From: JAUZQZ01 sp964624255
GTDB taxonomy: Bacteria; Pseudomonadota; Zetaproteobacteria; Mariprofundales; Mariprofundaceae
Length of the DNA: 64,000 bases
Assembly (NCBI GenBank): GCA_964624255.1
Contig: CAZUWV010000001.1
Location: 1 to 64,000 of the forward strand
Direction: 5' to 3'
How positions within the stretch are numbered: position 1 is the stretch's first letter; every line of letters begins with the position of its first letter. Below the pieces are notes generated by a model that was not told where the DNA came from, made no database searches, and saw only the letters and a program-made list of their open reading frames with translations. A program made the position numbers and the translations under genes. Below, piece after piece: positions 40,283 through 50,007 of the stretch.

Positions 40283-43111
40283 TTACTGACACGCTTCGCA
40301 GTCTGGATCGAGAATGGAGCAAGTGCTGGGCTCATCCTCGACCTGTACGATGCTGTCGGTATTTTTTTCTACATGTGATGCGCCCATGGAACGCAAATAA
40401 TAAGTGGTTTTCAAGCCGCGAACCCATGCCAGCTTGTAAAGATTATCCAGTTTTTTACCCGATGGCTCTGCCATATAGAGATTTAAGCTTTGCGCCTGGT
40501 CAATCCATTTCTGGCGGCGAGCGGCCGCTTCGATCAACCAGCGCGAATCAATCTCAAAAGCCGTCGCATATTTAGCTTTAATATGTTCGGGTACGCGCGC
40601 CATCGGTTGTACCGAGCCGTCATAATATTTCAAATCGTTGATCATCACCTCATCCCACAGGCCCAAAGCCTTCAAATCATCTGCGAGGTAGGTGTTCACG
40701 ACGACAAACTCGCCGGAGAGATTGGATTTCACATAAAGGTTCTGATAACTCGGCTCGATGCTTTGCGATACACCGCAGATATTGGCGATGGTTGCCGTGG
40801 GTGCGATAGCGAGTACATTGGAATTGCGCATTCCCTGTTTCAGTACCGTTTGTCGCAAATCACTCCAATCCATGGTGCTTGACTCATCCACTTGAAAATA
40901 CTTCTCACCACGCGCCTTTTTTAGCAATTGCAGGGAATCAATCGGTAAAATACCCTGGCTCCAAAGCGAGCCTTCAAAGCTTGTGTAACGCCCACGTTCT
41001 GCTGCCAATGCGGATGACGCCCGGATAGCATAATAACTGACTGTTTCCATGCTGCGGTCAGCAAACTCAACAGCTTCTTCTGACGCATATGCCAGATTAA
41101 GCTGATACAGGGTGTCGGTAAAACCCATGATTCCCATGCCGACAGGGCGGTGACAAAGGTTGGACTTCCGGGCTTGCGGTACGCTGTAATAATTGTAATC
41201 AATCACATTATCCAGCATGCGCATGGCTGTATTGATGGTACGCTCAAGTTTTGCGTGATCCAGACCCGTACCTTCAGCATTCACATGCCGCGCCAGATTA
41301 ACTGAGCCTAAATTGCACACGGCGACTTCAGATTGATTGGTGTGCAGCGTGATTTCCGTGCAGAGGTTGGAAGAGTTGACCATACCCATATGCTGATTGG
41401 TATAGCGAATATTACACGGGTCTTTGAATGTTACCCAGGGATGCCCTGTTTCAAACAGCATCCCCAGCATCTTTCGCCATAATTCAACAGCAGGAATGAC
41501 TTTGTAAATACGCAGTTCACCGCGCTCCGCCCTGGCCTCATGCGCTTCATACGCTTTTTCAAATGCTTCTCCTGTCAATCCGTGCAGGTCGGGCACCTCT
41601 TCGGGCGAAAAGAGCGACCAGTCTGATTCTTCGGCGACACGTTTCATAAATAAATCAGGGATCCAGTTGGCGGAATTCATGTCGTGGGTACGGCGACGTT
41701 CATCACCGGTATTTTTGCGTAGCTCCAGAAAGTCTTCCACATCAATATGCCATGTTTCCAGATAGGCGCACACTGCACCTTTACGTTTACCACCCTGATT
41801 GACGGCGACGGCTGTATCGTTAGCGACTTTAAGGAATGGAATTACGCCCTGCGAAGAACCATTGGTGCCCTTGATGTATGAACCCAGACCTCGAACCGAT
41901 GTCCAGTCGTTACCCAAACCGCCCGCGTATTTGGAAAGCAGGGCATTATCCTTGATGGCATCATAAATCCCGTCCAGTGAATCCGGTATGGTCGTCAGGT
42001 AACACGATGACATCTGTGGCCGCAATGTGCCTGAATTGAACAGGGTTGGCGTGCTGCTCATGAAATCGAATGAGGAAAGGAGCTTATAAAACTCAATTGC
42101 CCGTACCTCACGGTTAATTTCGTTCATTGCCAGACCCATGGCAACACGCATGAAAAATGCCTGCGGCAATTCAAAACGGATATCGCCATGATGAATAAAA
42201 TAGCGGTCATAAAGGGTTTGCAGGCCCAGATAGGTAAACCCATGATCGTTCCCGGCTTCGAGGGCCTGCCCCAGTACCTTGAGGTCGTAGCGCGTAAGTT
42301 CTTCATCCAGCAATTCAAGTTCAGCCGCTTTACGGATATAGGCAGGGAAATAATCAGCGTAACGGTGCATCATATCCCTCTGCGATACCTCAACGGGTAC
42401 ACCATCCACAAAAGAAAGTGCTTCATGGCGCGCATTATCCAACAATATTCTGGCGGCCACTTCGCTATAGGCCGGGTCGCGTTCGATCATGCTGCGAGCA
42501 CTCATCACCAGTGCCAGGCGATAATCTTTTTCTTTCATGCCATCAAAAAGGTTGCGCTGGATGGATTCATGGAGCGTATCTACATCTACACCGTCGAGCC
42601 CCTCTGTGGCCTCTGCGATCAGGGCTTGCAGGCATCCCTGATTTAAGGGTTGGCGCGAACCGTCTTTCATCAGAAGGTTGAGGGTTTGCATGTCTACAGG
42701 TGTTCCCTCTTGCCTGGTTTCGCGCTCGCTGGCTCTTGCCGCGCGGTACAATACATAAGCCCTGGCAACCTTATGGTGTCCTTCGCGCATCAGGGCCAGT
42801 TCCACTTGATCCTGAATGTCTTCAATATGAATGGTGCTGTTCTCAGGCAAACGACGTAGCAGTGCATCCACAACCTGAACCGTTAATCTGTCAACAATCT
42901 CGTGGATACGAGACGATGCGGCGGCGGAATCACCCTCGACGGCAAGAAACGCCTTGGTGATAGCCACCATGATTTTGCTGCGATCAAATGCAGTCACCTT
43001 GCTGTTACGGCGCATCACCAGACAATCAAACGCGTGCTGTCCGGTTCCAGGTTCAAATGCCATCGGGGCTTGTAAATCGGCGTGTGTTGGTAACATGGTT
43101 TCGTCTTGCAT
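40283..43111 (-). CDS. nrdA: ribonucleotide reductase class Ia, large subunit
   Basis: About 942 residues from the ATG at 43111, which follows a strong GGGAGGATAAAT. An N-terminal ATP-cone (VMRRNSKVTAFDRSKIMVAI) senses ATP/dATP. A further 90 or so residues before the catalytic barrel suggest a second, degenerate cone, as in long NrdA proteins of about 960 residues. Active-site residues are in SSNLCTEI (thiyl Cys, Asn, Glu) and EVAVCNLGSVNL, and the C-terminal redox pair is CSILDPDCEACQ. It makes all four deoxynucleotides aerobically. Two NrdR boxes lie upstream. Confidence 0.97.
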   Translation of the reverse strand: MQDETMLPTHADLQAPMAFEPGTGQHAFDCLVMRRNSKVTAFDRSKIMVAITKAFLAVEGDSAAASSRIHEIVDRLTVQVVDALLRRLPENSTIHIEDIQDQVELALMREGHHKVARAYVLYRAARASERETRQEGTPVDMQTLNLLMKDGSRQPLNQGCLQALIAEATEGLDGVDVDTLHESIQRNLFDGMKEKDYRLALVMSARSMIERDPAYSEVAARILLDNARHEALSFVDGVPVEVSQRDMMHRYADYFPAYIRKAAELELLDEELTRYDLKVLGQALEAGNDHGFTYLGLQTLYDRYFIHHGDIRFELPQAFFMRVAMGLAMNEINREVRAIEFYKLLSSFDFMSSTPTLFNSGTLRPQMSSCYLTTIPDSLDGIYDAIKDNALLSKYAGGLGNDWTSVRGLGSYIKGTNGSSQGVIPFLKVANDTAVAVNQGGKRKGAVCAYLETWHIDVEDFLELRKNTGDERRRTHDMNSANWIPDLFMKRVAEESDWSLFSPEEVPDLHGLTGEAFEKAYEAHEARAERGELRIYKVIPAVELWRKMLGMLFETGHPWVTFKDPCNIRYTNQHMGMVNSSNLCTEITLHTNQSEVAVCNLGSVNLARHVNAEGTGLDHAKLERTINTAMRMLDNVIDYNYYSVPQARKSNLCHRPVGMGIMGFTDTLYQLNLAYASEEAVEFADRSMETVSYYAIRASSALAAERGRYTSFEGSLWSQGILPIDSLQLLKKARGEKYFQVDESSTMDWSDLRQTVLKQGMRNSNVLAIAPTATIANICGVSQSIEPSYQNLYVKSNLSGEFVVVNTYLADDLKALGLWDEVMINDLKYYDGSVQPMARVPEHIKAKYATAFEIDSRWLIEAAARRQKWIDQAQSLNLYMAEPSGKKLDNLYKLAWVRGLKTTYYLRSMGASHVEKNTDSIVQVEDEPSTCSILDPDCEACQ

Positions 43112-43240
43112 ATTTATCCTCCCGGAAAATGAAAGTAAGCGCACGAAAAAGGAGAGCGACGGGCGCCATGTTGGTCATCACTCTTTGCCTTTACGCGAGC
43201 TTAGGGTGTAAAACCAGATTCTCGCTGGAGCTTTTCATAG

Positions 43241-43287
43241 ACACATGATATTGTGGTTTATAAAATATAAGACGCAATATATGGATA
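43241..43287 (-). promoter_or_regulatory. paired NrdR boxes upstream of nrdAB
   Basis: Box 1, ACACATGATATTGTGG (43241-43256), and box 2, ACGCAATATATGGATA (43272-43287), resemble the NrdR consensus ACACWATATATTGTGT. Their starts are 31 bp apart, three helical turns, the hallmark of NrdR repression of ribonucleotide reductase operons. They are 130-180 bp before the nrdA start codon. nrdR itself is not in the window. Confidence 0.7.
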
Positions 43288-43344
43288 AAATGGGAGGATG
43301 GCAAGCATGTTTTAGGCTCCGCATGCAATCCAGACCTGAATGGC

Positions 43345-44241
43345 TTAACCGGGATCTACAGCGTGAGAAGCCAGGCTGATAAAATCCTGAATAAAGGGTA
43401 ATCGACGATCCGCTTTACGTACTGCGGCATAGAGCATGCCGTGCAATCCCTGTGGACCGAGTGGCAATGAACATACGCGGCCTGATAATGTCGACTCATG
43501 CAGCACCCAATCCGGTAGCACCGCGACGCCGCGCCTGCTGGCAACCAGCTGTAACATCATCGCGGTTAATTCAGAATGGCGAACAGCTTTGGGCTCAATG
43601 CCCGCCGGTGTAAGAAAGTATTGGAATATATCCAGTTTATTGCGTGGAACAGGGTAGGTGATCAGGGTCTGATCCGCGAGATCGGTAGCCTGAATAAACG
43701 GTTTTGCTGCCAGCACATGGTCGGGGGCGACCACCAGCCTGCCTTCGTAAGGAAATAGTGGCTCGAAGATGATGCCGTCTGTTTCCACCGGATCGGAGCT
43801 GATGACCAGATCAATATCGCCATGCAGTAATGACGGCATGGCATCGAAACTCATACCCATACGCAGGTCGACTTCAATATCGGGCCAGTGCTCCCGATAG
43901 CTGTCCAGCGTGTCCATCAGCCATTCGAAGCATGCGTGACATTCGATGGTGATATGCAGTCGCCCCAGTTCACCACCGGCCATGCGTTTTAATTCATATT
44001 CGGCATGGACTATTTGTGGCAACAGCCGTTCGGCCAGGTCAACCATCCGCTGTCCGGCGAGGGTCATGCGCAAGGGTTTGCCGCCGCGAAAAAACAGGGG
44101 TGTGTCAAAATAGTTTTCCAGTGCCCTGATCTGGTGAGACAGCGCCGATTGCGTCAAGTGCAGATGTTTCGCCGCATGCGCCAATGAGCGGTTTTCGGCG
44201 ATGGCCTGCAGGCTTCGAAGATGTCTGACCTCTATAAACAT
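43345..44241 (-). CDS. metR: LysR-family regulator of methionine synthesis
   Basis: 298 residues closely resembling MetR: HTH MFIEVRHLRSLQAIAENRSL, LTQSALSHQIRALE, the effector domain blocks ITIECHACFEWL, DIDLVISSDP, GRLVVAPDHVLAAKPFI and ITYPVPRNKLDIFQYFL. MetR activates metE and responds to homocysteine. It is transcribed divergently from metE with 93 bp between start codons, and a MetR box overlaps its own start codon, consistent with autoregulation. Confidence 0.93.
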   Translation of the reverse strand: MFIEVRHLRSLQAIAENRSLAHAAKHLHLTQSALSHQIRALENYFDTPLFFRGGKPLRMTLAGQRMVDLAERLLPQIVHAEYELKRMAGGELGRLHITIECHACFEWLMDTLDSYREHWPDIEVDLRMGMSFDAMPSLLHGDIDLVISSDPVETDGIIFEPLFPYEGRLVVAPDHVLAAKPFIQATDLADQTLITYPVPRNKLDIFQYFLTPAGIEPKAVRHSELTAMMLQLVASRRGVAVLPDWVLHESTLSGRVCSLPLGPQGLHGMLYAAVRKADRRLPFIQDFISLASHAVDPG

Positions 44242-44253
44242 GAATGTCCTTCA
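44241..44253. promoter_or_regulatory. MetR binding box between metR and metE
   Basis: TGAATGTCCTTCA exactly fits the MetR consensus TGAA-N5-TTCA. It begins at the first base of the metR start codon, so bound MetR would block its own transcription or initiation while remaining upstream of metE. A second, imperfect half (TGATCTTCA) follows directly. No SAM or cobalamin riboswitch was noticed in the metE leader. Confidence 0.7.
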
Positions 44254-44334
44254 TGATCTTCATTATCTTTATCAGTTTGATTGAATCATTACCGACCAGC
44301 AGGCTTTGCGCAACAGATATCGGAGGTATTGAAC

Positions 44335-46611
44335 GTGACAAAAACGCATAATCTGGGTTTCCCGCGTATCGGCGAACAGCGGTCGCTGAAATTTGCGCTG
44401 GAGCAATACTGGCAGGGGATCATGAGCGAGCAAGAGCTACAGCGTACCGGAGCGAGCTTGCGCGAGCGGCATTGGAAGGTCCAGGAGCGCGCGGGTATCG
44501 GCTGTTTGCCTGTCGGTGATTTCTCCTGGTATGACCATGTTCTGGACACGTCGCTGATGTTGGGGGCGATTCCGAAGCGGTTTGGTTGGCATGGCGGAGA
44601 AGTGGACCTTGATACCTGTTTCAGGATGGCACGCGGTCGAGCACCGTCCGGCCAGGATGTTGCTGCTTGTGAAATGACCAAATGGTTCGATACCAATTAC
44701 CATTACATTGTACCCGAATTCAGCAAAGGCCAGTCTTTTCGGCTGGCTTCGAACAAGCTGTTTGATGAAGTCGGGGAAGCGCAGTCAGCAGGGCACCGGG
44801 TTAAACCGGTCATACTTGGCCCCTTAAGTTATCTGTGGTTGGGTAAGGCCAAGGGTGGTGTGTTCGACAAGCTGACCCTGCTGGAACGGCTGATTCCGGT
44901 CTACGTGGAAATTTTTGTGCGGCTTAAGGCACAGGGGGTGGCGTGGGTACAGGTGGATGAACCTGTATTGGCCCTCGATATCGGACCCCGGTGGCGCGAT
45001 GCATTTGCCGGTTGTTACGAACAATTATCAGGACAGCGCCCAAAACTGTTGTTGACCACCTATTTCGGTGAACTGCGCGACAATCTTGAGCTGGCCTGTA
45101 CTCTGGATGTGGATGGTTTGCATCTCGATGCCATTCGTGCTGCGTCGGAGTTGAGCAGGGCCATCACCCTGTTGCCTGATGGCCGCGTGCTTTCTGTTGG
45201 CTGCGTGGACGGACGAAATATCTGGCGCGCCGATCTGGATCGGACATTGATATTATTGCAGCCGCTCAAGGAGAAGCTGGGCGAACACCTCTGGCTGGCC
45301 CCCTCCTGCTCATTATTACATGTGCCGATGGATCTGGAGTGGGAGACCGATCTTGATCCCGGCATCAAGCCATGGCTTGCATTTGCCAGGCAAAAATTAA
45401 CGGAAATTTCGCTATTGCAGCAGGCATTGGATCAGGGCTGTGACGTTGTAGCCGGACCGCTGCGCCATGCGAGAAATGCCTGTGCCAGGCGCCGTGTATC
45501 GGAGAAAGTACACAGAGCTGATGTGCAAGCCCGCCTGGGCGCTATTCATGTCGGTATGGAGCAGCGCCACAGCCCTTATGAGAAACGGGCACCTTTGCAG
45601 CGAGCATGGCTCAAACTACCGCTTTATCCGACGACGACGATCGGTTCCTTCCCGCAAACGTCCGGGATCCGAAGTGCACGGCAGAGATTCAAAAAAAAAG
45701 AAATTGGACAGGATACATACCGTGCGTTCATGTATCATGAAATCGAGAAAGTGATCCGTTTCCAGGAAGATACGGGTCTGGATGTGCTGGTGCATGGGGA
45801 AGCGGAGCGCAATGATATGGTGGAATACTTTGGCGAACAACTTGACGGTTTTGCATTTACCCGTCATGGCTGGGTACAGTCCTATGGCTCGCGCTGCGTA
45901 AAACCACCAATTATTTATGGCGATGTAGCACGCCCTGAAGCTATGACCGTTGAATGGGCCAGATATGCGCAATCCCTGACCCGAAAACCGGTAAAAGGCA
46001 TGTTGACAGGTCCCGTTACCATCCTGAACTGGTCATTTGTGCGCGACGATCAGCCGCGTAGCGACACATGCTCTCAAATTGCGCTGGCCCTGCGTGATGA
46101 GGTGAATGATCTTGAGAGAGCAGGTATTCGCGTCATCCAGGTCGATGAGGCAGCCCTCCGCGAGGGCTTGCCGCTACGCAAGGTAGGCTGGGGACATTAT
46201 CTGGATTGGGCCGTGCGGGCATTTCGTATTGCGGTATCCGGTGTGGGGGACAATACGCAGATCCATACGCATATGTGTTATTCAGATTTTAACGATATTA
46301 TCGCATCCATTGCGGCTATGGACGCCGATGTGATTACGATTGAAACATCCCGTTCCGATATGGCGTTGCTCGACGTGTTCGAGGCGTTTTCTTACCCCAA
46401 CGAAATCGGTCCGGGCGTGTATGATATTCATTCGCCGAATGTACCAACGATCAAGCATATTGTTACATTAATGCAACAGGCCACCCGGCGTATCCCGGCC
46501 GAACGATTGTGGATCAATCCCGATTGCGGCCTGAAAACACGTAACTGGGAGGAAGTGAAGAAAGCGTTACGGATTATGGTGCAAGCGGCGGCTTTTATGC
46601 GTAAAAGCTAG
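44335..46611 (+). CDS. metE: cobalamin-independent methionine synthase
   Basis: 758 residues from the GTG at 44335 (GGAGG eight bases upstream); an ATG at 44281 gives an unlike extension. Two barrels: the N-terminal NLGFPRIGEQRSLKFALE and the C-terminal zinc site with IHTHMCYSDF (His, Cys), ITIETSRSDM (Glu) and NPDCGLKTRNW (Cys). It transfers methyl from 5-methyltetrahydrofolate triglutamate to homocysteine. Controlled very likely by the divergent metR. Its TAG stop lies in the sequence CTAGCC that starts a family A repeat. Confidence 0.97.
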   Translation: MTKTHNLGFPRIGEQRSLKFALEQYWQGIMSEQELQRTGASLRERHWKVQERAGIGCLPVGDFSWYDHVLDTSLMLGAIPKRFGWHGGEVDLDTCFRMARGRAPSGQDVAACEMTKWFDTNYHYIVPEFSKGQSFRLASNKLFDEVGEAQSAGHRVKPVILGPLSYLWLGKAKGGVFDKLTLLERLIPVYVEIFVRLKAQGVAWVQVDEPVLALDIGPRWRDAFAGCYEQLSGQRPKLLLTTYFGELRDNLELACTLDVDGLHLDAIRAASELSRAITLLPDGRVLSVGCVDGRNIWRADLDRTLILLQPLKEKLGEHLWLAPSCSLLHVPMDLEWETDLDPGIKPWLAFARQKLTEISLLQQALDQGCDVVAGPLRHARNACARRRVSEKVHRADVQARLGAIHVGMEQRHSPYEKRAPLQRAWLKLPLYPTTTIGSFPQTSGIRSARQRFKKKEIGQDTYRAFMYHEIEKVIRFQEDTGLDVLVHGEAERNDMVEYFGEQLDGFAFTRHGWVQSYGSRCVKPPIIYGDVARPEAMTVEWARYAQSLTRKPVKGMLTGPVTILNWSFVRDDQPRSDTCSQIALALRDEVNDLERAGIRVIQVDEAALREGLPLRKVGWGHYLDWAVRAFRIAVSGVGDNTQIHTHMCYSDFNDIIASIAAMDADVITIETSRSDMALLDVFEAFSYPNEIGPGVYDIHSPNVPTIKHIVTLMQQATRRIPAERLWINPDCGLKTRNWEEVKKALRIMVQAAAFMRKS

Positions 46612-46808
46612 CCCTGCCCTTTACCCATAAGTCGTGCCTCAGAACCCTTGCGTACGGGTCAGACCAAGGCGCGGCACGCAGATAATGGTTATTTCCATTA
46701 GCAAGTACCGCAACGCCGGTATGGCCCGTACGCAAGGGTTCCCTTCGGGCGAACCGCCCAGCGGCCATCTGCTGCGTATCGCGGCGATTCATGAATAATG
46801 CAGGTTAG
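46608..46808. repeat. family A ends flanking an unrelated structured insert
   Basis: The left end is CTAGCCCTGCCC at the metE stop, a weak match to the family A terminus. The right end GCGGCGATTCATGAATAATG then CAGGTTAG is a good match. The normal A interior is missing. In its place 46642-46741 is bounded by perfect 17-bp inverted repeats GAACCCTTGCGTACGGG, and contains smaller stems TAATGG/CCATTA and TACCG/CGGTA. The insert could be another mobile element or an RNA gene; it encodes no protein. Confidence 0.55.
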
Positions 46809-46822
46809 AAACGTTTATCACA

Positions 46823-46862
46823 TGAGCCTCTCGCAGAACTCACGCGTTTTGCGAGAGGCTCA
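46823..46862. terminator. family B end hairpin, probable bidirectional terminator
   Basis: TGAGCCTCTCGCAGAAC, four bases, then GTTTTGCGAGAGGCTCA form a near-perfect 17-bp stem. It is the two termini of family B joined with nothing between. It sits between the convergent metE and heavy-metal efflux genes, four bases from the latter's stop. It lacks a clear U tract, so termination is inferred. Confidence 0.5.
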
Positions 46863-46866
46863 TATA

Positions 46867-49800
46867 TCATGACACGCCCCTTATATGCTTTTCACGGCTA
46901 AAAAATGCATACAGGCAAGGCAACACGAATAGCGTCAGGGCCGTGGAGGATATCAGACCACCGACGACCACGGTTGCCAGCGGACGCTGAATTTCCGAAC
47001 CGATGCCGGTGGACAGTAGCAGGGGAATTAACCCCAGCGCTGCGATTGTTGCGGTCATCATCACGGGTCGAAAACGGCTTTCCGCACCCATGCGTATCGA
47101 CTTGTCTATATCGCTACTACCCTCACGGTAGCGGTTGATCGCATCCACCATGACAACACCATTCAGTACCGCCACGCCGAACAGGGCGATAAAGCCAATA
47201 CTGGAGGGTACGGACAGATATTGGCCGGAGATAGACAGGGCCAGAATACCGCCGATCAGCGCCATCGGTACGTTGAGCATAATCAGCAATGCCTGCCCTG
47301 CCGAATGGAAGGCGAAATACAGCAGCAGAAAAATTAGCAGCAGAGACAATGGCACCACGACCATCAGTTTTGCCTGTGCGCGCTGCTGGTTCTTGAACTG
47401 ACCGCCGAAAACGACCGTATAGCCGGGAGGAAGTTTGACTTCCCGGTGGATGCGCCGGTCAAGTTCGGCGACCAGACCACCCATATCCCGTCCTTCCACG
47501 TTGCACTGGACCACAACGCGGCGCTGCACGTCGTCACGCCGGATCATGGGTGGACCCATCTCCACCGCAATATGTGCCACGTCACGCAAACGTACCCATG
47601 CACCATCCGGTGCCTGGAGAATCAAATTGCCGATTGCTTCGGGACTGTTCCGGTATTTTTTTCCCAGACGCACATAGATGTTGTAGCGCTCATTGCCCTT
47701 GATGACCTGTCCAGCGGTGACGCCACCAATGCCATCCGAAATCAGACGCATCACCGCATTGACCGGAATGCCGTAACGGTCCAGCTTGTTTCGGTCCGGT
47801 CGGATCACCAGTTGCGCTTCGCCTTCGATCTGTTCCATAGCCACATCGCGCGTGCCCTTCACGTTTTTCGTCAGCCGCTCGATTTCCCGGCCTTTCTCGG
47901 CCAGCACCTTGAGGTTTGGCCCAAACAGTTTAATGGCCAGTTGCGCTTTGACGCCGGAAAGCATCTCATCCACGCGCGTGGCAATCGGTTGGGAGAATGC
48001 AAGCAACGCGCCCGGCACGGCCTCCAGCTTCTCGCGCATCAGGTTTTGCAATGCTTCGCGGCTTATCGCGGAGGTCCATTTATCATGCGGTTTCAAGCCG
48101 ACAAAGATTTCGACATTAGATACGGCTTCCGGGTCGCCACCAATTTCGGCGCGGCCGGTACGGGCGGAGGCATAGGTTACCTCAGGGAAATTCTCGACCA
48201 GAATTTTCTCCATCTTTTCGCCTACACCTTTAGCATATTCCAGCGAGGAGGATGGATTCAGGGTCACTCGAATATCAAGCGTTCCTTCTTCCAGCGTTGG
48301 CACGAATTCAGTGCCGAGGGAGGGAACCAGCGTTAGCGCGGCGAGTAACGCAGTGACTGCACCGCCTACCACCCATTTGCGATGTATAAGCGCCGTTTTC
48401 AGGCTACTGTGATAGAAACGTGCCAACGGTGCCAGAACCGGGCTGTCTTTGTGTTTTACACCCCTGGTGAAGGCGTAGGTAGCCAACACCGGCATCACGA
48501 ACATGGCGACCAGGAGCGAAGCGAACATGGCAAAACAGATGGATTCCGCCATTGGTGTGAACAGTTTTCCCGCTACGCCACCCAGCGAAAACAGTGGTGT
48601 GAATACGATCAGGATAATCAGCACCGCGAACAATACGGGGCGGGCAACCTCACGCGCGGCCTCGGTAATGCGCAGCGCGATTCCATGATCGCCTTCTTTC
48701 ACCTGCTCCAGGTGTTTGAAGATATTTTCCACCATGACGACGGAACCGTCTACCATCATACCGATGGCAATAGCCAGCCCTCCCAGGCTCATCAAGTTGG
48801 CCGAAATGCCATAGTACTGCATGGCAGCCAGTGCCGCCAACACCGATACAGGTACGGAAACGAGCACCAGTGCCGCAGCGCGCAGGTTCATCAGGAACAG
48901 GAACAGGATGATTACGATCAGCACAAATGCTTCGATCAAGGCCTCTTCGACCGTCCAGATCGCTTTGGAAACCAGATCGGACTGGTCGTAGAACGGCTGG
49001 ATGGTCACACCCTTGGGTAAGGCCTTCTGTACGATAGCGAGGCGGGCTTTCACGTCGTCGATCGTGGCCTTGGTATTGGCACCGAACCGTTTTAACACGA
49101 TGCCAGCCACCACTTCTCCGAGCGGTTTGGCCTTACCCGCCGGGTCGCGCTCCGTCATGGTTACCGCGCCCTGACGGATTTCACCGCCAAAGGCCACCGT
49201 CGCCAAATCACGGATACGCACCGGCGTACCATGAACTGTTTTAACCGGTATCGCCGCGATGGCTTGCAAGCCCGCCTTACCAGCGGGAATCCAGCCGACG
49301 CCGCGGATCACCAGTTGTTCGTCGCCCTGCGGCAGGTACCAGCCACCGGCATTACGATTGTTCGCCTTGAGGGCTGCAACGATATCCGAAACATGCAGGC
49401 CGTAGCTGAGAAGGTGGCCGGGATTCAGGCGCACCTGATATTGCCGTACCTCGCCGCCGAAGGAGAGGATGTCTGTTACGCCGTTTACCGGCATCAGCAT
49501 TAGTTTAACCACCCAGTCATTCAGCGAACGCAGTGCCATCGCGTCGAAATCAGCCCCCGGATTGGCTTTCAGAATATACTGAAACACCTGCCCCAGCCCC
49601 GATGTGTTCGGACCGATCCCCGGCACGCCCGCCCATACGGGAATGGTTTGACGGGCGGCCTGTAATTTCTGGAAAACCAGCTGGCGGGCGAAATAAATAT
49701 CCGTCCCCTCCCTGAATACGACCGTGACCACCGACAGTCCGGTCTTGGAGATGGACCGCACTTCCTGCACATCGGGAAGGGCGTACATCACAGCCTCAAT

Positions 49801-50004
49801 CGGATAGGTCACCAGCTGTTCCACCTCTTTGGCAGCCAGCCCCGGCGATTCGGTATTGATGGTTACCTGAATGTTGGTGACATCGGGAAAGGCATCGAGA
49901 TTCAGTTTTGGAATAACAAAGGCCGCATAGGCAACCCCGCCAACTAGGGACAGGAGAACAAGGAAGCGGTTGTTAATCGCGATATCAATCAGTTTCGCAA
50001 ACAT
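46867..50004 (-). CDS. heavy-metal efflux RND pump, CzcA/CusA family
   Basis: 1045 residues, the usual inner-membrane RND length, with 12 expected membrane helices and two large periplasmic loops. The N-terminus MFAKLIDIAINNRFLVLLSL and the fourth-helix motif IGMMVDGSVVMVENIF place it in the heavy-metal (HME) subfamily. That motif is closer to the divalent-metal HME types than to the Cu/Ag type (which has A-M-V-D-A-A-I-V-M-I-E-N), so zinc, cobalt, nickel or cadmium are likelier substrates; this is inference. Proton-driven export in a tripartite complex with the two following upstream genes. Confidence 0.93.
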   Translation of the reverse strand: MFAKLIDIAINNRFLVLLSLVGGVAYAAFVIPKLNLDAFPDVTNIQVTINTESPGLAAKEVEQLVTYPIEAVMYALPDVQEVRSISKTGLSVVTVVFREGTDIYFARQLVFQKLQAARQTIPVWAGVPGIGPNTSGLGQVFQYILKANPGADFDAMALRSLNDWVVKLMLMPVNGVTDILSFGGEVRQYQVRLNPGHLLSYGLHVSDIVAALKANNRNAGGWYLPQGDEQLVIRGVGWIPAGKAGLQAIAAIPVKTVHGTPVRIRDLATVAFGGEIRQGAVTMTERDPAGKAKPLGEVVAGIVLKRFGANTKATIDDVKARLAIVQKALPKGVTIQPFYDQSDLVSKAIWTVEEALIEAFVLIVIILFLFLMNLRAAALVLVSVPVSVLAALAAMQYYGISANLMSLGGLAIAIGMMVDGSVVMVENIFKHLEQVKEGDHGIALRITEAAREVARPVLFAVLIILIVFTPLFSLGGVAGKLFTPMAESICFAMFASLLVAMFVMPVLATYAFTRGVKHKDSPVLAPLARFYHSSLKTALIHRKWVVGGAVTALLAALTLVPSLGTEFVPTLEEGTLDIRVTLNPSSSLEYAKGVGEKMEKILVENFPEVTYASARTGRAEIGGDPEAVSNVEIFVGLKPHDKWTSAISREALQNLMREKLEAVPGALLAFSQPIATRVDEMLSGVKAQLAIKLFGPNLKVLAEKGREIERLTKNVKGTRDVAMEQIEGEAQLVIRPDRNKLDRYGIPVNAVMRLISDGIGGVTAGQVIKGNERYNIYVRLGKKYRNSPEAIGNLILQAPDGAWVRLRDVAHIAVEMGPPMIRRDDVQRRVVVQCNVEGRDMGGLVAELDRRIHREVKLPPGYTVVFGGQFKNQQRAQAKLMVVVPLSLLLIFLLLYFAFHSAGQALLIMLNVPMALIGGILALSISGQYLSVPSSIGFIALFGVAVLNGVVMVDAINRYREGSSDIDKSIRMGAESRFRPVMMTATIAALGLIPLLLSTGIGSEIQRPLATVVVGGLISSTALTLFVLPCLYAFFSREKHIRGVS

Positions 50005-50007
50005 GGG

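Noticed and set aside
44254..44334. SAM or cobalamin riboswitch before metE
   Set aside because: The leader is too short and lacks the conserved helices; MetR control explains the region better.
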